From Lithospermum erythrorhizon (taxonomy: Eukaryota > Streptophyta > Magnoliopsida > Boraginales > Boraginaceae), in the NCBI GenBank assembly GCA_019722365.1, contig JADFUC010001850.1, forward strand, positions 121,257-185,256: DNA of 64,000 nt. Direction: 5' to 3'. Position numbers and translations under genes: made by a program. Each line of letters starts with the position of its first letter. Positions within the stretch are counted from its first letter, which is position 1. Below, piece by piece: positions 47,890 through 60,600 of this stretch. Below the pieces are notes generated by a model that worked only from the letters and a program-made list of their open reading frames with translations, was not told where the DNA came from and searched no databases.

Positions 47890-50800
47890 CTTTCACATAT
47901 ATTGATTACAGAAACAAATTATGACCATGTTTATTTTGAAACAATCGAATTCACCATTCTTAGTTATATAATAAAGCGAATTATTCATGTTTGTTTCCCG
48001 ATGAAATGAGTTTATCTGTTGTTTATTAAACATGAATCAATTGTTTATTTGTACTAATATTTCTCAATTGTGTTAATTGGCGTTCAAATATTAAAATTAT
48101 TCAAATAATTGTACTAATATTTTTGTACTAATAATTGTAATAAAATTATTCAAATCAATAATTCTTTGTCAAGCTCTACTCATTTCAAATTTTGAATGTC
48201 GATAATTATTTAATGTTAATAATTTGAATGTTAAATAGACATATCTGAGTTGGGAATTATGTCAAAAGTTAGATTTTAAATTTAGATTGATAGTTGAATT
48301 AAAATGGATTACATGGATAAGAAAAATTGAAGCATTTACTTGATTTGAACATGTCTATTATATAACAAATGTAATAAATTATCAAATTTATTTAGGTATT
48401 TATTTGATAAAGTAACAAATAACTACCATGTTTATAAGGAAACGAGCACGTCATCAATTAAAACATTCCTCGACAAGCGAGGTCATCAATTCGCTTGTTC
48501 TTAGCCAACACTTGAGAATATTATGAAATTATCGGAAATATGAAATTGTAATAAATTGTGCGTAAAGAATATGAAATTAATGAATTGTAAATTGTAATAA
48601 ATTGTGTATTAATACGTTAAATTTTGTGGTCATTTTGAATGTTGACCTTGAATTAATAATTAGTCGATCGACAATTAAAATTGATTACGGATTGGTAAAT
48701 TGAGCGTTTTAACGATTTGAGCATTATTAATACGACATGATTATATAATAAATGCAATAAATGCCAAATTTGATACGTATTACATTTAGTTCAGTAACAA
48801 CTAAAAAAAAAAAAATATAATGTTAAGCTGATGAAAGCAGAATGAAAAAAATTTGCTCGCCTGAACAAAGCCAATATTAAAGAGGCACAAATTTTGTTTG
48901 TTAACAAGCCTTGATATTCTTTCAGCAATGATGGAAAGAGCTCGGTTACATATGACTTAATTTGTGGTTGACATCACACCGCTTGTGAAGCTAGATGTGG
49001 CTGACCAGTAGAGGTGAGTTTTGTGTATAATATTAACTGAAAACAAATTTACGGTTTTGTTGTATAACAATCCAATTTGCACTTGGTTTTTATTGACCAA
49101 GCGACGAATTTGCACCTTTGGTTTATCCATATACAAAGAAAGAAAGAGAGAGAAAGCTGGTTTTCCTAAACTAAATACTAACAATGAATTCACCCGTTGA
49201 CAAAAGCGTTTCACACTAAATTTCCGGCGGATTTATTTGTAGAGCTTCAGCTCAAATCCCATGTTCATCCAAGCGATTAACAATTCAATAAGCAGTAAGT
49301 AAAAAATTTAATCATTTGTTTATATTGTACTTAATTTGTTTACATAGTTGTGTACTTATTATGAAATTGGTATGAATTGTGTATTAAATATTATGAAATT
49401 GTTTGTTAAGATTTACTGTCAATATTTTCAATGAATATTATGAATTATTATGCATTGTGTATTATGTTATGAAACTGTTTCTTAAGATTATGAATTGTGT
49501 ATTATATTATGATTTGTGTATTATAATTGTGTATTCAATTTCGAATTATATTATGTTTTGTGTATTAAAAAATTATGGTTGTTTGTTAAGATTTATTGTT
49601 AATATGGTGAATTATTATTATGAAATTGTGTTTGTGCATGTTATAAGCGAATTACTTAGGTTTTTGTTAAGTAACAATCGAAATAAGATCGGCAATATAG
49701 AACAAGCAATTGATCATTTTGTTCGTTTCATGGCTGTTAAATTATTTTATCGCTTGTTATCACGACAAGCCCAGTCGAGCGATGATTAGAAATCTGATAA
49801 CCGCATTTATTAAAATTAGCAATAAAATGAATTGTGTATTTAATAGTATCAATTTATGAATTATATATTAGGAAATTATTGACATTGTGAAATTATGAAA
49901 TATGAGATTATGATTAAAGTTATGATTAAACAATAAAATTAAAAATATGTAAATTGTGCCAAATATCAAATGATAGAGTACATTATAAAATTCACTGAAA
50001 TATTTATGAAATTATAAATTATTATAAGAAAATATGAAATTATGAAATTTTAGATTATGAAATTAGAAATATGAAATTATAAAATTATGAAATTTATGAA
50101 ATTATTATAAAATATGGTTAATTTTAGATTATGAGAAATCGTAAAATAATGACATAGGGTACAATTATAAAATTTGATGAAATTATGAAATATAGTAAAC
50201 TATAGTAAAAAATAGTAAATTATGGATTTAAATTATGGTAAAAATAGTAGCATTATAGAAATATAAAATATGGAAAAAAAATGGTAAAATATGAAATATG
50301 GTAAATTTTAGAAACTGATAGGGTATTATTGGTAAATTTTAGATTCACGTCGTCGAAAAATTCGGCGTTAACGTATTGGCGTATATTTCGGCAAAGGCCC
50401 AACAAGCCAAATATAATGTTTAAAGAAAAGCAACTGATGGTAAAAATTTGCTTCTTAACGAACAATCATTCTTTATAATTGACATATGTTAATAATCCAT
50501 CGATTAAGCTTGTTACATAGCAACAAAGTAGCGGCAGTTGGCCAGGTGTATTCTGCGTTAATAGGGATTTAATTTGGTTTTAGTATCTGGCGAAACAATG
50601 AATTGCACCAGTTTGTTGAAAGAAGCGAATTCTCCACAGTTTTATGATAATTTATGGTAAATTACCCAACATAGCAAATATATTAAATATTGAATATAGT
50701 AAAAATGGAATAAATTCGAAATTTGGTAGATTATAGTAAATTTTTTAGAATATGTTAACAAATGGTCGAACTTTGAAATATATGGTAAATTGGAATATGG

Positions 50801-51070
50801 AAAAAATATAGTAAAATTAAAAATATGGTTAATTAAGGAAATAAGGTAATTTATCGTAAATTTTAGAATATGGTTATATATGGAATATGGTAAATTATAG
50901 TAAAAGAGATTTAGACTATAAGTAAAATATAGTAAAAAATTATGAAATATAAATGGCTTACAAATATAGTAATACATGGTAAAATTATGAAATTAGTACA
51001 TTTTGGTAAACAACCCGAATTGTAGAGTTGATAAAATTTACAAATATGCCAATTTGTAAAGATATTAAAA
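47890..51070. other. AT-rich right half of hAT element
   Basis: There is no gene. Words such as aatgaattcaccattctt (47945) echo the left half near 35660, showing that the two sides belong to one pre-insertion element. From about 49850 to 50990 the DNA is simple-sequence-like, built of ATTATGAAATTATG and ATGGTAAATT variants. A poly-A run lies at 48807. Small open stretches here are low-complexity artefacts. Confidence 0.6.
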
Positions 51071-53095
51071 GATATTGGAAATCGTAAAACAACGGCTGTC
51101 GAATGTTAGGGAGGCGGAAGTGTGCGGGTGATTGAAGGCAAAGAGGTCAAATGATGGAGGCCGGTTAAAGCAGCCGGTTCGTCCTTTGGCTGATGCAGGA
51201 ATTATACATGGTCAGCTGACCCGGTCCATTCGTATGACACGTCTGAGGAGGCATGCGGGTTCAGCCGGTCCGTCGTTTGACAAATGAGGCGTACCACATT
51301 ACATGACCCGATCCCGGCGTCGGCCCGCGAGGAAGAAGTCCAAAACATGAGTTTGTAACTAGCAATTTGGTATACTCAGGCCAGTACATGGGCCCCCGAA
51401 ATCCGGAAGTTGCCAGTAAGGGCGAGGTCATTTGGCGAAGGCGTATTGGGAAAGATCCGTGGGCGGAGCGTGAATACTTGTTGGTTGAGCAAGGGATAGA
51501 GCATAAACGATTGGTCATTGCCCGCTAATGAAAGCGATGGGTGGATGCTATTCTTTGAATGGGATCGTCGTATCCAGGAAATAACATTCAGTACAAAACT
51601 TGGTAGAACTTCATTGGCAGTGGCATCGAAGCGAACTCCTTAGTATGCCTTTTGGGGAAATGACAAATTACTACGCACGTGCACGCTATCTTAGGAATCA
51701 CAAGTATTGAGTCGTCTGTCTGGAATGAATGTGCAGAATCTGGTTGCCATGTGATGAGGGTCGTGTTTAAGCGAGGGAGGCATTAGGGTGTGTTATTGAA
51801 AGGCGTCGAGGTGGCATACAGGCGTAGTGGACCTATTAGTAAGGCTTCGTGCTTACATTTGGTATTTCTTGAGAGCTTCAGCATTTGTTTGTCGATAAAT
51901 GCAGGACCTTGGCGCTCTGATCTGATACTTAGACTTCTTTGGGCGTATCGATAGAGTCGGCGAATATGCTTGAGATGTAGGTACCTCGGCATTGCCTTTA
52001 CATGACTAGGAAACGTCAAGGAGTGAATCGAAACTATTTGGTTGGGTGTATAACTCTACTTGAGGTACTAAGTCATGTATTTGTAAACTTCAAATTATTC
52101 ATGTTTATATTTGAGAGAAAACTAATACCATTATTGACTTTGTATTGGAGTGTTGGATACATAGGTACTTCAGTTGTTCGGCCGACACGTGGGCTGCCGG
52201 GCTGACGAAATTTGCCGATGGGTAACCACGCCACGAAACATTTGGCGGTGATTTGCTAGAAATAGATTGGATCGGATAGCGGCCAGGCATGTATGAAAAT
52301 ATTATATATTTAACTTTGTATAACATTATGGAAAAATGAAAGCCATCGTTCACGTTTATCATATGAATCGTGTGGTTTCCCCATGGGCCACGTCTCCTCG
52401 TCCAATTATCGTATTATCACGGTTGCGTCACGCTTCTTGAATGTCAATGGCGTATATCTTAGGAAGAGAAAATTTGACAGTTCGGGAGGCTAAAGTGCCC
52501 CCGCCCATTGAGCTTAGAGAAGGGACCCAACTTGTAGGTAATGTGCGAATGTTCAAGAAAGTGTACGGAGATTCAGATTACAATTTAGTGTCTGATTTCA
52601 CCATGTTGACCTACGTGATGGGTCCCTGCGTATATAACTCATGAGACTTGAGGCAGCTGCATGAGGTTAATATTTGCCTCGGTTCGTATTGAGTGCATAA
52701 CTGACTTAAGCTAGACATTAGAAATACGTAGATCACGATGTTCTCGACCTGGCGGAGGCGAAGTATGATGTTGTTAAAGTGTATTTTAAATCCTTTATAT
52801 TATATTGTTTATTATCATATACTAAACATATTATTTTCTTCGTTCATTCACGCTCCTCAAATGTCTGGCAGCACATGAGACATCTGATCCGTACATGCAA
52901 TGGGCGTTATGTCGACTTACGGAGACGGGGAGGGTTGCCGGTGTGCATCAAGTCCGATGAATCGGTGGTGGGGGCGATCCGCCCGGCACAGCCTTTCAGC
53001 GGGCAGTTTAAATGCGCCTACGGCATAGGCATAGCTATCAAAGTTGTTACTTTGAGATCGAGGGCGAAACAACGGGATAACCGGAATAGTTAGTT
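51071..53095 (+). other. Coding-like island in hAT right half, possible plant-mobile-domain remnant
   Basis: A GC-rich segment stands in AT-rich DNA. Plus-strand pieces include a PFGEMT peptide near 51640-51660, preceded by ELHWQWHR, and LECWIHRYF near 52145-52170. In plant mobile domain (PMD, aminotransferase-like) proteins, a HLPFGEMT-type motif precedes a later LLQ.WIYE.F-type motif, so the order and strand fit. The rest does not match clearly. Open stretches at 52441-52644 and 52779-53093 are unassigned. PMD sequences are often found inside plant transposons. Treat as a hint only. Confidence 0.25.
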
Positions 53096-55217
53096 TCAAT
53101 TGTGTATTTTTAGGATATGATGAATGATGTTTTTACATGTTACCTTTCACGTTTGTTATTTTTCTATCCGATAATTATAGTACATGTTTACTACTTTTTA
53201 CATTATGCAAATTCATAATAAGTTAACGTTTACTAAGTTAACACGAGCGAGGACATGATTAAATTGTGCATGGCGGCCCAGGCTATCGCTTGATTCAAGA
53301 AAATCGAATTATTTCAAGCAAATTTGTTCTATGTTTGCCTAAAGCAGCAAGTCGTTCCCGTACTTATAAAAGGAAAAAATCATCAAACCCGAATGATGAC
53401 TTCATTTTTTGCTTGCTAACGATTGAAATAGCTTCGTTGACGACACTGACTTCATGAAATCTATTCTGAAGCGAGGCGAATTTTCCAAATGATTATCGAA
53501 GCGAATTTTCCAAATGATTGCTTTAAAACAAAGTGAATTAAGCCCCGTGTTTGTTTGAAGGCAGTAGAATTCTCTTACGTGTTTATATACCGTCAAGATT
53601 CTCTATTTGCTTATAAACAACGTAATCATTTCAATTGCTACTTATATTCTTATTACCTTCGTCAATTATGAATTGTGTAATATTAATTATAATTTGAATG
53701 TTAATAATTTTGAATTTTCATAATTTAGATTTTATATAATTTGAATATTTGATAATTATTTATTATTAATAATTTTGAATATTTAATAATTTCAAATTTT
53801 GATAATTATTCGAATGTTGATAGTATTGTTAATAATTTTGAAGTTTAATTCAAAATTAATAAATTAATGTTGTGTATTTGAAATTTTGCTAATATTTCCT
53901 CAAATAAATATTAATTGGTGTTTAAATATGATAACATTATTCAACTTATGATTCAACGGTCTTTTTTATATTATTTATGTCATTTTTTCATATACGATTT
54001 TTAGTTTTTTCATGTTTCATGACAAACTACCAATTCACGTTTATGTTTGTAAGGAAAGTAGCAATTTTAAATCGTGTTCGTAATTAAAACAAGCTAATAA
54101 ATCGATGTTTGTTTAACGATAAACTAATTAGACTTGTGTTTGTTGTAGTACAATAGAATCGCTTGTTTTGTACTAAGCATTTGAAAAAGTCGCTTGTTTT
54201 CTAAAAACAGCGACAAAATTAAACATTTTGTACAAGCAACCCGGAAAATTTGCAGGAAGTAAAATAGTAATTTTATGCAGTTCATTTCTTGTTGTTTTGG
54301 TGTGTATATAACGGTTAATTTGCTAGAACATATAGCGATAGTTCATTGGTTTTGTGTGCGTGATTTGTAACAAGGCTTTTTAGTTGAGACATCCCTGTAT
54401 TATTGTATAATGTTTTATATGATACCTGAACCTTTTAGCTTGTGTTCAATTTTTATGACCTGTTATTTTTTTTGCTCATACCATCAGGACGGCCCTATTT
54501 ATTTAATTTATATCCAAAGCATGCAATTCTTGATGAAGGATTTATGATTTGAATATTAACTATTGTTATAATATCTTATTAAATTTATAATTCTAATTTA
54601 AATAATTTATCATTACAAAAGAGAACAACATTACAATACAAAAGTTTTTGTATTATTGTTACATTTTGTTTTTGGGATGTTACAATTAGAAAACATTAAA
54701 ATCTCAATTTCAATGTCAAATTTATTTGCATAAAAACATTAAAATCTCAATTTCAATGTAAAATTTATTTGCATAGGTAGCGTATTAATTTTAATAACAA
54801 ATGATGGTGTATTGATTTGATTTCCACTTGTGTTTTGAAAATAATATGGTGAATAAGTTTGTCTATAATTAGGCTTTGTCGAAAATGATTTAAGAACTTA
54901 TTTTTCACTTGTTTAATTTGTATCGGATGATAAAATTAATAATAAAAAGTAATACACATTGAATTTTAATTTATTTCAAAATACAAGTTGTTTTAAAAAA
55001 TATAAGAAAATTGATCATTTATTAACAATATCACAAGAAATATCTAAATGATTTTTTAAGTATATACATTGAGAAGGAGGTTCTAGGAAACAAAAATATC
55101 GACCTTATCGTATACGAGTTTACACAAAATAATGCTCTGGAAAATAGTTTTTTTTTAGCTAAAGGGCCTCAATTTTTATTTTCGCCCCAGGCCTTGAAAA
55201 TGTCAGGACCTGCCTTG
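53096..55217. other. AT-rich right terminal part of hAT element
   Basis: There is no gene. It contains a 42-base tandem duplication (54691-54732 and 54733-54775, acattaaaatctcaatttca-like units). It also has a hAT-terminus-like CAGGACGGCCCTA at 54485-54497, and ends with the hAT terminus (TTTTCGCCCCAGGCCTTGAA then TCAGGACCTGCCTTG). Confidence 0.55.
54691..54775. repeat. 42-bp tandem duplication
   Basis: Two adjacent copies of a unit beginning aaacattaaaatctcaattt and ending tttatttgcata differ at one or two bases. Confidence 0.85.
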
Positions 55218-55950
55218 TTGGGTTATAATGATTCGTTCGATCATATATGTTTCAAAAGGTTCACCATTCGATCACTTATGTCTCAAAATGAACTATTCGA
55301 TCAGTTAAAAGTGTCATATTTCATCATTATGTCAAAATGGATGGGAATTGGAAGTTTGACCTTTTTGAGGCCAATTGATAGAGTAAAATTGTATTAACAT
55401 TTTATTTTCTAAGGTGATTTCTTAATTTTAATAAACTTTTGGAGCACAAATTAATAGTTTGTCGATTGTTTGAGAAAGAATGCTTAATGGTATGTTCAAA
55501 ATCAAACACCTTCAAGGACAAGAGAACAAACATCAAAGGCAACTCAATCACAAGAGCATTTCAAATGAGAGTAATTCCTATTGAATTATTACTATGTATC
55601 ACAAGGGCATGAGAACAAACGTCAAAGGCAACTCAATCATCTTCAATCAGACACTCTTCGGAAATGTTTTATGGCTCCCAACTGATGTCAAATGTTTTTT
55701 TTTAAATCTTTTTTTGATATAACAATTAACACTTTTAACTCGATTGATTGTAATATTCCTTGCACTTCTAGCAATTAACTTTGTTGTTTATGACCTCATG
55801 AATTAAGTTATGAAATATATTATCTATAAAAAAGAATAATAAAATAAAATCCGGAGCAAATATTTTTGTTTGAATAATTATAAATAATATACTAATATTA
55901 TTAAAATAAACTAAATAAAAAATAACTGACCCATAGAACCATTCCTTCCT
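55218..55950. other. Gene-free flank right of the hAT element
   Basis: The stretch begins with the hAT target duplication copy. Around 55230-55320 the words TTCGATCA.xTATGT and TCAAAA recur three times at about 32-base intervals. Near 55515 and 55615 a segment (gagaacaaac.tcaaaggcaactcaatca) is duplicated. No coding sequence. Confidence 0.5.
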
Positions 55951-58900
55951 TCCATTCGTTCTTCTCCGTACACATGATCATTCACAATCTTGTTACCGTC
56001 AACATCTGCAATACCATAGGCATCATCGTTTCCATCACCGTTGTAGCCATTTACACTTGCTTGCTGATACCATTCTTATATAGCCACTTGGCCGGCGCCG
56101 TTACCCCGAGAAATCTGTGACACATAGATGTTATCTACACGATGACTGGTTGGTTTCGATAGTGAAGCAGGATGTGAAGTCCTCGAGTTGTGCTTATTAT
56201 GCCTTAGTCGAAAGAATGCCAAAACAAAGACGGTTGTGACGAAAGCGCTCAAACTGATGTTGAAGTCGGTAAGAGCTTGAGAAGTATAGTTTTACGTAAG
56301 TAGACCCAGGTATCAAAGTAAGCTTCCTTGATTTGTGTTAAGGTTTACAGTGCTTGGACCATTACTTTATTGAGTTCTTGATTGCCCCATTCTTTATCGA
56401 GTAGTAACGATTAAGCACGTTAAGATGTTGGATAATTATGGTTTTGATACCACATGGTACCTCGCCCAATTGAGCTTCGTTTGTCTTTGTCATCCCTTAT
56501 GATGCTTCTTCGCTTCATACTTGGGGTGGGCCCGGCTCAAACCTTGCGCAAAGGCCACTTTGTACATCCAGTGTGGCCCAGCGCCGTTTATTAGTAACTT
56601 CCATTTCGGAAACAATCTCTTTGGACACGATCTTTGGACTGACCCATTTTAATCGTAGGATTATGTTTGTCTGAACCGATCCATTTTCCATGGGTCGGAT
56701 CACGGAATGTTGGTGGTCTTTCTTCCTTCAACGTGTACCAAATAGAACTACGGTTATCCGTAAATGCAATGGGGTGTATTGCACTCACTACAGGCGTTTG
56801 GCATTTCTCACTTAGGCCGTCATTAAATCCACTTCTCTGCTCACCATTACCTCACATAGACACTTTATGCTCTTTACGAGGAAGCGTGATCCTTAGTGAA
56901 TTTAAGGATGAAGTATCCCCGGCTTTTAGGTAAAAGTCATTTATGGATCCAACTCATAGCGACATAAATGCAGTAAGCCCTGGCTGGGGGAGTAGGCCTT
57001 TGTATGGCGTGAGGGGCCATCCCGTTTGGGCATCGATTTCGAGGTTGTTCGTTCGTATGGTTGGTATTATTATAAGAAAGCACCCGTATCGCCGCTTAGT
57101 ATTTTGACTTTAATATTGTTATTGTTGGTAACATTAACGCTGTTGTGCATGAATCTTTGTTCATCAATGAGTACAACTTCTTGTAATCTTAGGCCACATG
57201 TGTCCTCACGGCGAGGCCTTCTTTTATTTCCACTTTGAGTGGGGATTTATGCTTTTGATGGTAGGAATAGCTTTTCAGTCTGAGCCAAGGCATACGGTGT
57301 TGCTTAAGGTTGCGGTTTGAAAAATGGTCGATATGCACAAAGTCTTATGCATCTTGGCAGAGGCTGATGCTTATGATGTTAACCATGAGATTGCACAATG
57401 TCTTGTTGAAGGCTTCCTACTAACTTAGTTGGCTTGTGGGTATTACATAGTGGAATGATGCTTCACTTTATCTTGAATTTGTTGCGTAAGTCTCATATCA
57501 TTTTATTCTCGAAGGCGCTTCCCGAGACATGCATAATGATATACTTTGGTACCAAATGTCGATGATATTGGACTTGATAAAAGTACTTTACCTCTTCTTG
57601 TTTACATGTGATGGGTTTTGCTTCAGCCAGCCCGGAGAAGTAATGCATTCTTTATGTAAGGATATGCATTACACTTACTTTGGACCGTAGGTATGGGTCT
57701 ACTTACCATGTCAACCCCGTAAATTAAATAATTAACCGATCGTGGTTGAATCTGATAGTTTACAGGATTGATGGATGAACTTGGTGTGGTCTTGACATGG
57801 TTTACGTACGTAAATAATCTAAGCAATCCTTGGCCGTACGTTGGCGATAATACGTAGTTTGACTTGAAAGTGGAGCTTAGCCGCGGTTAGTGTACGCATA
57901 TTCCTGCGTATTACTGCTACAACTTGGGCTCATACATGTTTGAAAAGCATGTGAGAGCATTTCCAGAAAGAAATTACGAATAGGGTATCGTGACGGTATA
58001 AGACAAGCCCCGAATGTTGTTTTGGGTTATGGCATTTTATGCTCGAAGCGTGTCGAGTTTCTACGTGCAGGAGAATTTTCATAGAATGATATTAAGCGTA
58101 GTTGAGGGTTTGACATTTTAACCTTATATCAAGGAGGGTTCGTGTTCCAGATTCATGCTCGGGGCTTGGATGGTCGTCCCTCTCGTCGGGAGGTGGATAA
58201 TTTTATACTCATGTTCAAGAGTGTGGTAGATAGTTTAAGCTCATATCAAGGAGCATAGTGACCATTTTACCACCAAATGCGGAGGTTGGTGGGCGGTTTA
58301 TCACCGTGCTGAGTTGGTGGGCGGTTTATCCATAATGCCGGGGAGGTTTGTGGGCGATTTATCCTGGTACCGGGAGGATGGTGGGAAGTTATCCTAGGTA
58401 ACAAAGGGGTGGGTTGATAGTTTAAGCTGGAGTGTCGAGGAGCGTGGGTGGGCAGTTTATCCTCGTGCTCACAAGGTTGGTGGGAAGTTTATCCTCGTGC
58501 TCATGAGTGAGGTTGATAGTTTGAGCTCGTGTCAAGGAGCGTAGTGGGTAGTTTATCCTCGTCTTTCAGGGGATAGTTAGAGCATTAGCATGGTGTTTGG
58601 AACCTTGGGCTTCGACCACGTGTGAGTCTTGCCTTTGTTTTGATAAAGGTGGCCTCGTGCCGAGATTACAGTCTTAACCTATCAATTGGTCTCGTGAAGA
58701 TATGGTGTTGTTGACTTACATATTTGGGCATACTCGGGACGGGAATGATAGTTCATGATATGCGCTCGTGAATGTACTTGTATATTAGATTCGTTTTGAT
58801 GTAAATAGGAATTAGATCTAGGGCGCAGCTTGGTCGGTCTTTGCTGAGTACTCCCATATGGTTTGCTCATGGACATAGCATTGGATTTCTAGCTCCTCCA

Positions 58901-60600
58901 TTTCTTCTAGAGAATACTCATGTTTAGAGTGTCCATCCTTGATTCATGCACCAATCTTTGTCCTTCCTTACCGATATGCATGGAGATGTGAACTAGACAC
59001 TTTCTTTCTACGTTGCTTTCCGAGGATAAGGGCCTCTGCGTGCTTGTTCGGCTAGAAAGGTGGCCCTATGTGGTATTCCTTCATCCCGTTCTTCTATGTT
59101 GAGACATGGTGAACTCTCTTAACTTCCTCACAGCTATTCTTTGATGGAGTGCAAGAGGTTGGTCTTCCTCCATGTTTATAGAAAATAGATCCCCTTTGAG
59201 TCAGGTTGTGACTTTTTACATTTTCTCCCAATCTTAGGAAAACATAATGTCTCTTGTTTTTCTTCTTGGGGGTCGAGATTGCCACGTCCAGGAAGGCTGG
59301 GAATGTCGTTTCTCGCGCTTAATTCGTAGGGGACTTAACCCGTCAGCACCTCGACACATGGTGATTGGTTACCCTCTTGCCGTCAAGATCGTGAGTGGGG
59401 GAGGTTTGGACGTGTGCAGAGCCCTCGTTGGGTTCTTATTTGACACTTCTATTTGCCCATATACATTGGGTATCATTTCGGCCCATGCGCTTTTCCTTTA
59501 GTGACCTCGGGGGGATAGTTGTCCCGTAGCTTTGTCTTTAGGCGGGATCATGCTTTGCCTTTAGTAGAAAGTCCTGATAGTGCCATGAAATTACATCTTG
59601 GGTTGAAGTCTGAAAGCCTTTGAAGCCTTATTTACTTTTCTCTTGTTGTGTGAGGGGTAGCATCAAGCCTTTGAGTGTGACTCACATCCTCCTACCTTTA
59701 CTGATTGTTTGAGTGATGGGCAATGAGGGCACCTACATCCATTCTTGTATTCACCCAGCTTTTGTCTTTCTTTTTGTAGTATTCATCGGCGAGTAAACTG
59801 TATTCTTAAATACTCAGTTTCTACACTTTAGTTTCTCCGTCCAAATGCGCCTGATACTTCAAACATTGAGGTGGAGTGTAGAGGGGACAAGCATTCACTA
59901 TGTATTCAAGGTCTTGATGGGGCGTTATATGTGACCTTGACATCTATCAGCGTGAAACGAGATGTAGTCTCTAGTTCCCTATGTCACTTGAAGTCTGAAG
60001 CTTAATTTGCTTAGGCGGTCGCTCCCCGCCTTAGTTAAAACTATTGGATCATAATCACGAGTTATTTATGAAATGCTTGATTTGAGATGCCAAGAATTTC
60101 AATGTCTAGAGTGGTAGGATATTCATAGTAAAATTACTCGTACCGACATTCTACTTATCCAGTTTTCACATCTACAATGCATGACACGTAAAGTGGCTTA
60201 TTATGAGTGCGTTGTCTTTGCGGCGAGGTCTTTGTGATGAATGTAACGTGAAATCTGAGGGGCTACTTGGGCGGAGTAACGTCAGCAGCAATGCCTCTGC
60301 TTTGTGGTTGAGTCTTACGTCGACTTCATCAGCATGGCGTAGCTTCAACGTGATGCTTATTTATCCGGTAATCAGCCCGTACTTTCACAAGGATCAATGG
60401 TGAAGGTGATATAGTTGGAAGGGACATATGCTTGCTGAGTTATTGCCGCACGTGCGAGGTTGGATAATGGTGAGGGTGATTGATTGCGGCGTGCCTCTTT
60501 GATTATACACTTGCGCGGCGCGGCGTGTTAATGTAGAGGAATGATCGGTATGATGGTGGAAGTTCCAATGTGTGTTCTTAAAAGCGTATAATCAAGCTAC
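55951..60600. other. Unassigned repetitive segment, GC-balanced
   Basis: The composition is more balanced than the AT-rich neighbours and resembles decayed retroelement DNA, but I could not read protease, RT, RNase H or integrase motifs on either strand. The longest open stretches (56667-56933, 59247-59501 plus; 57623-57826 minus) carry no recognised motif. It contains the minisatellite at 58.14-58.57 kb, which is typical of untranslated or LTR regions. Its right border near 60600 is where the copia LTR begins. Confidence 0.4.
58140..58570 (+). repeat. Minisatellite, GGTGGGCGGTTTATCC-type units
   Basis: About nine diverged units of 40-60 bases each carry a GGTGGGCGGTTTATCC-like or GTTGATAGTTTAAGCTC-like core, followed by TCGTGCT or GTCAAGGAGCGTAG. 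The two unit types alternate irregularly, with strong variation between copies. Confidence 0.75.

Larger units (their letters stand above)
31743..55217. mobile_element. Large hAT-like DNA transposon, interrupted by a gypsy element
   Basis: The left end is CAGGGCCGGCCTGTTG at 31743. The right end is the reverse complement of CAAGGCAGGTCCTGA, ending at 55217, an imperfect terminal inverted repeat of the hAT CAGGGCCGG type. The flanks are TCGGGTTA (31735-31742) and TTGGGTTA (55218-55225). These match at 7 of 8 bases and give the 8-bp target duplication typical of hAT elements. Removing the nested gypsy element (35801-47889) leaves about 11.4 kb. Sequence on both sides of the gypsy insertion is alike in style (attcaccattctt words at 35662 and 47949). 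It holds two GC-richer, coding-like islands but no transposase that I could recognise, so it may be non-autonomous. The orientation is unknown. Confidence 0.55.

Noticed and set aside
49403..49789. 128-codon plus-strand open stretch
   Set aside because: Low-complexity AT-rich repeats (attatgaattgtgtatta) produce it; no motif.
50642..50977. 111-codon minus-strand open stretch rich in Tyr, Ile and Phe
   Set aside because: Encoded by ATGGTAAATT-type simple repeats; not a gene.
54485..55217. A 730-base hAT as the source of the right terminus
   Set aside because: The flanks of 54485 do not match TTGGGTTA, whereas the far left terminus at 31743 gives a 7 of 8 match.
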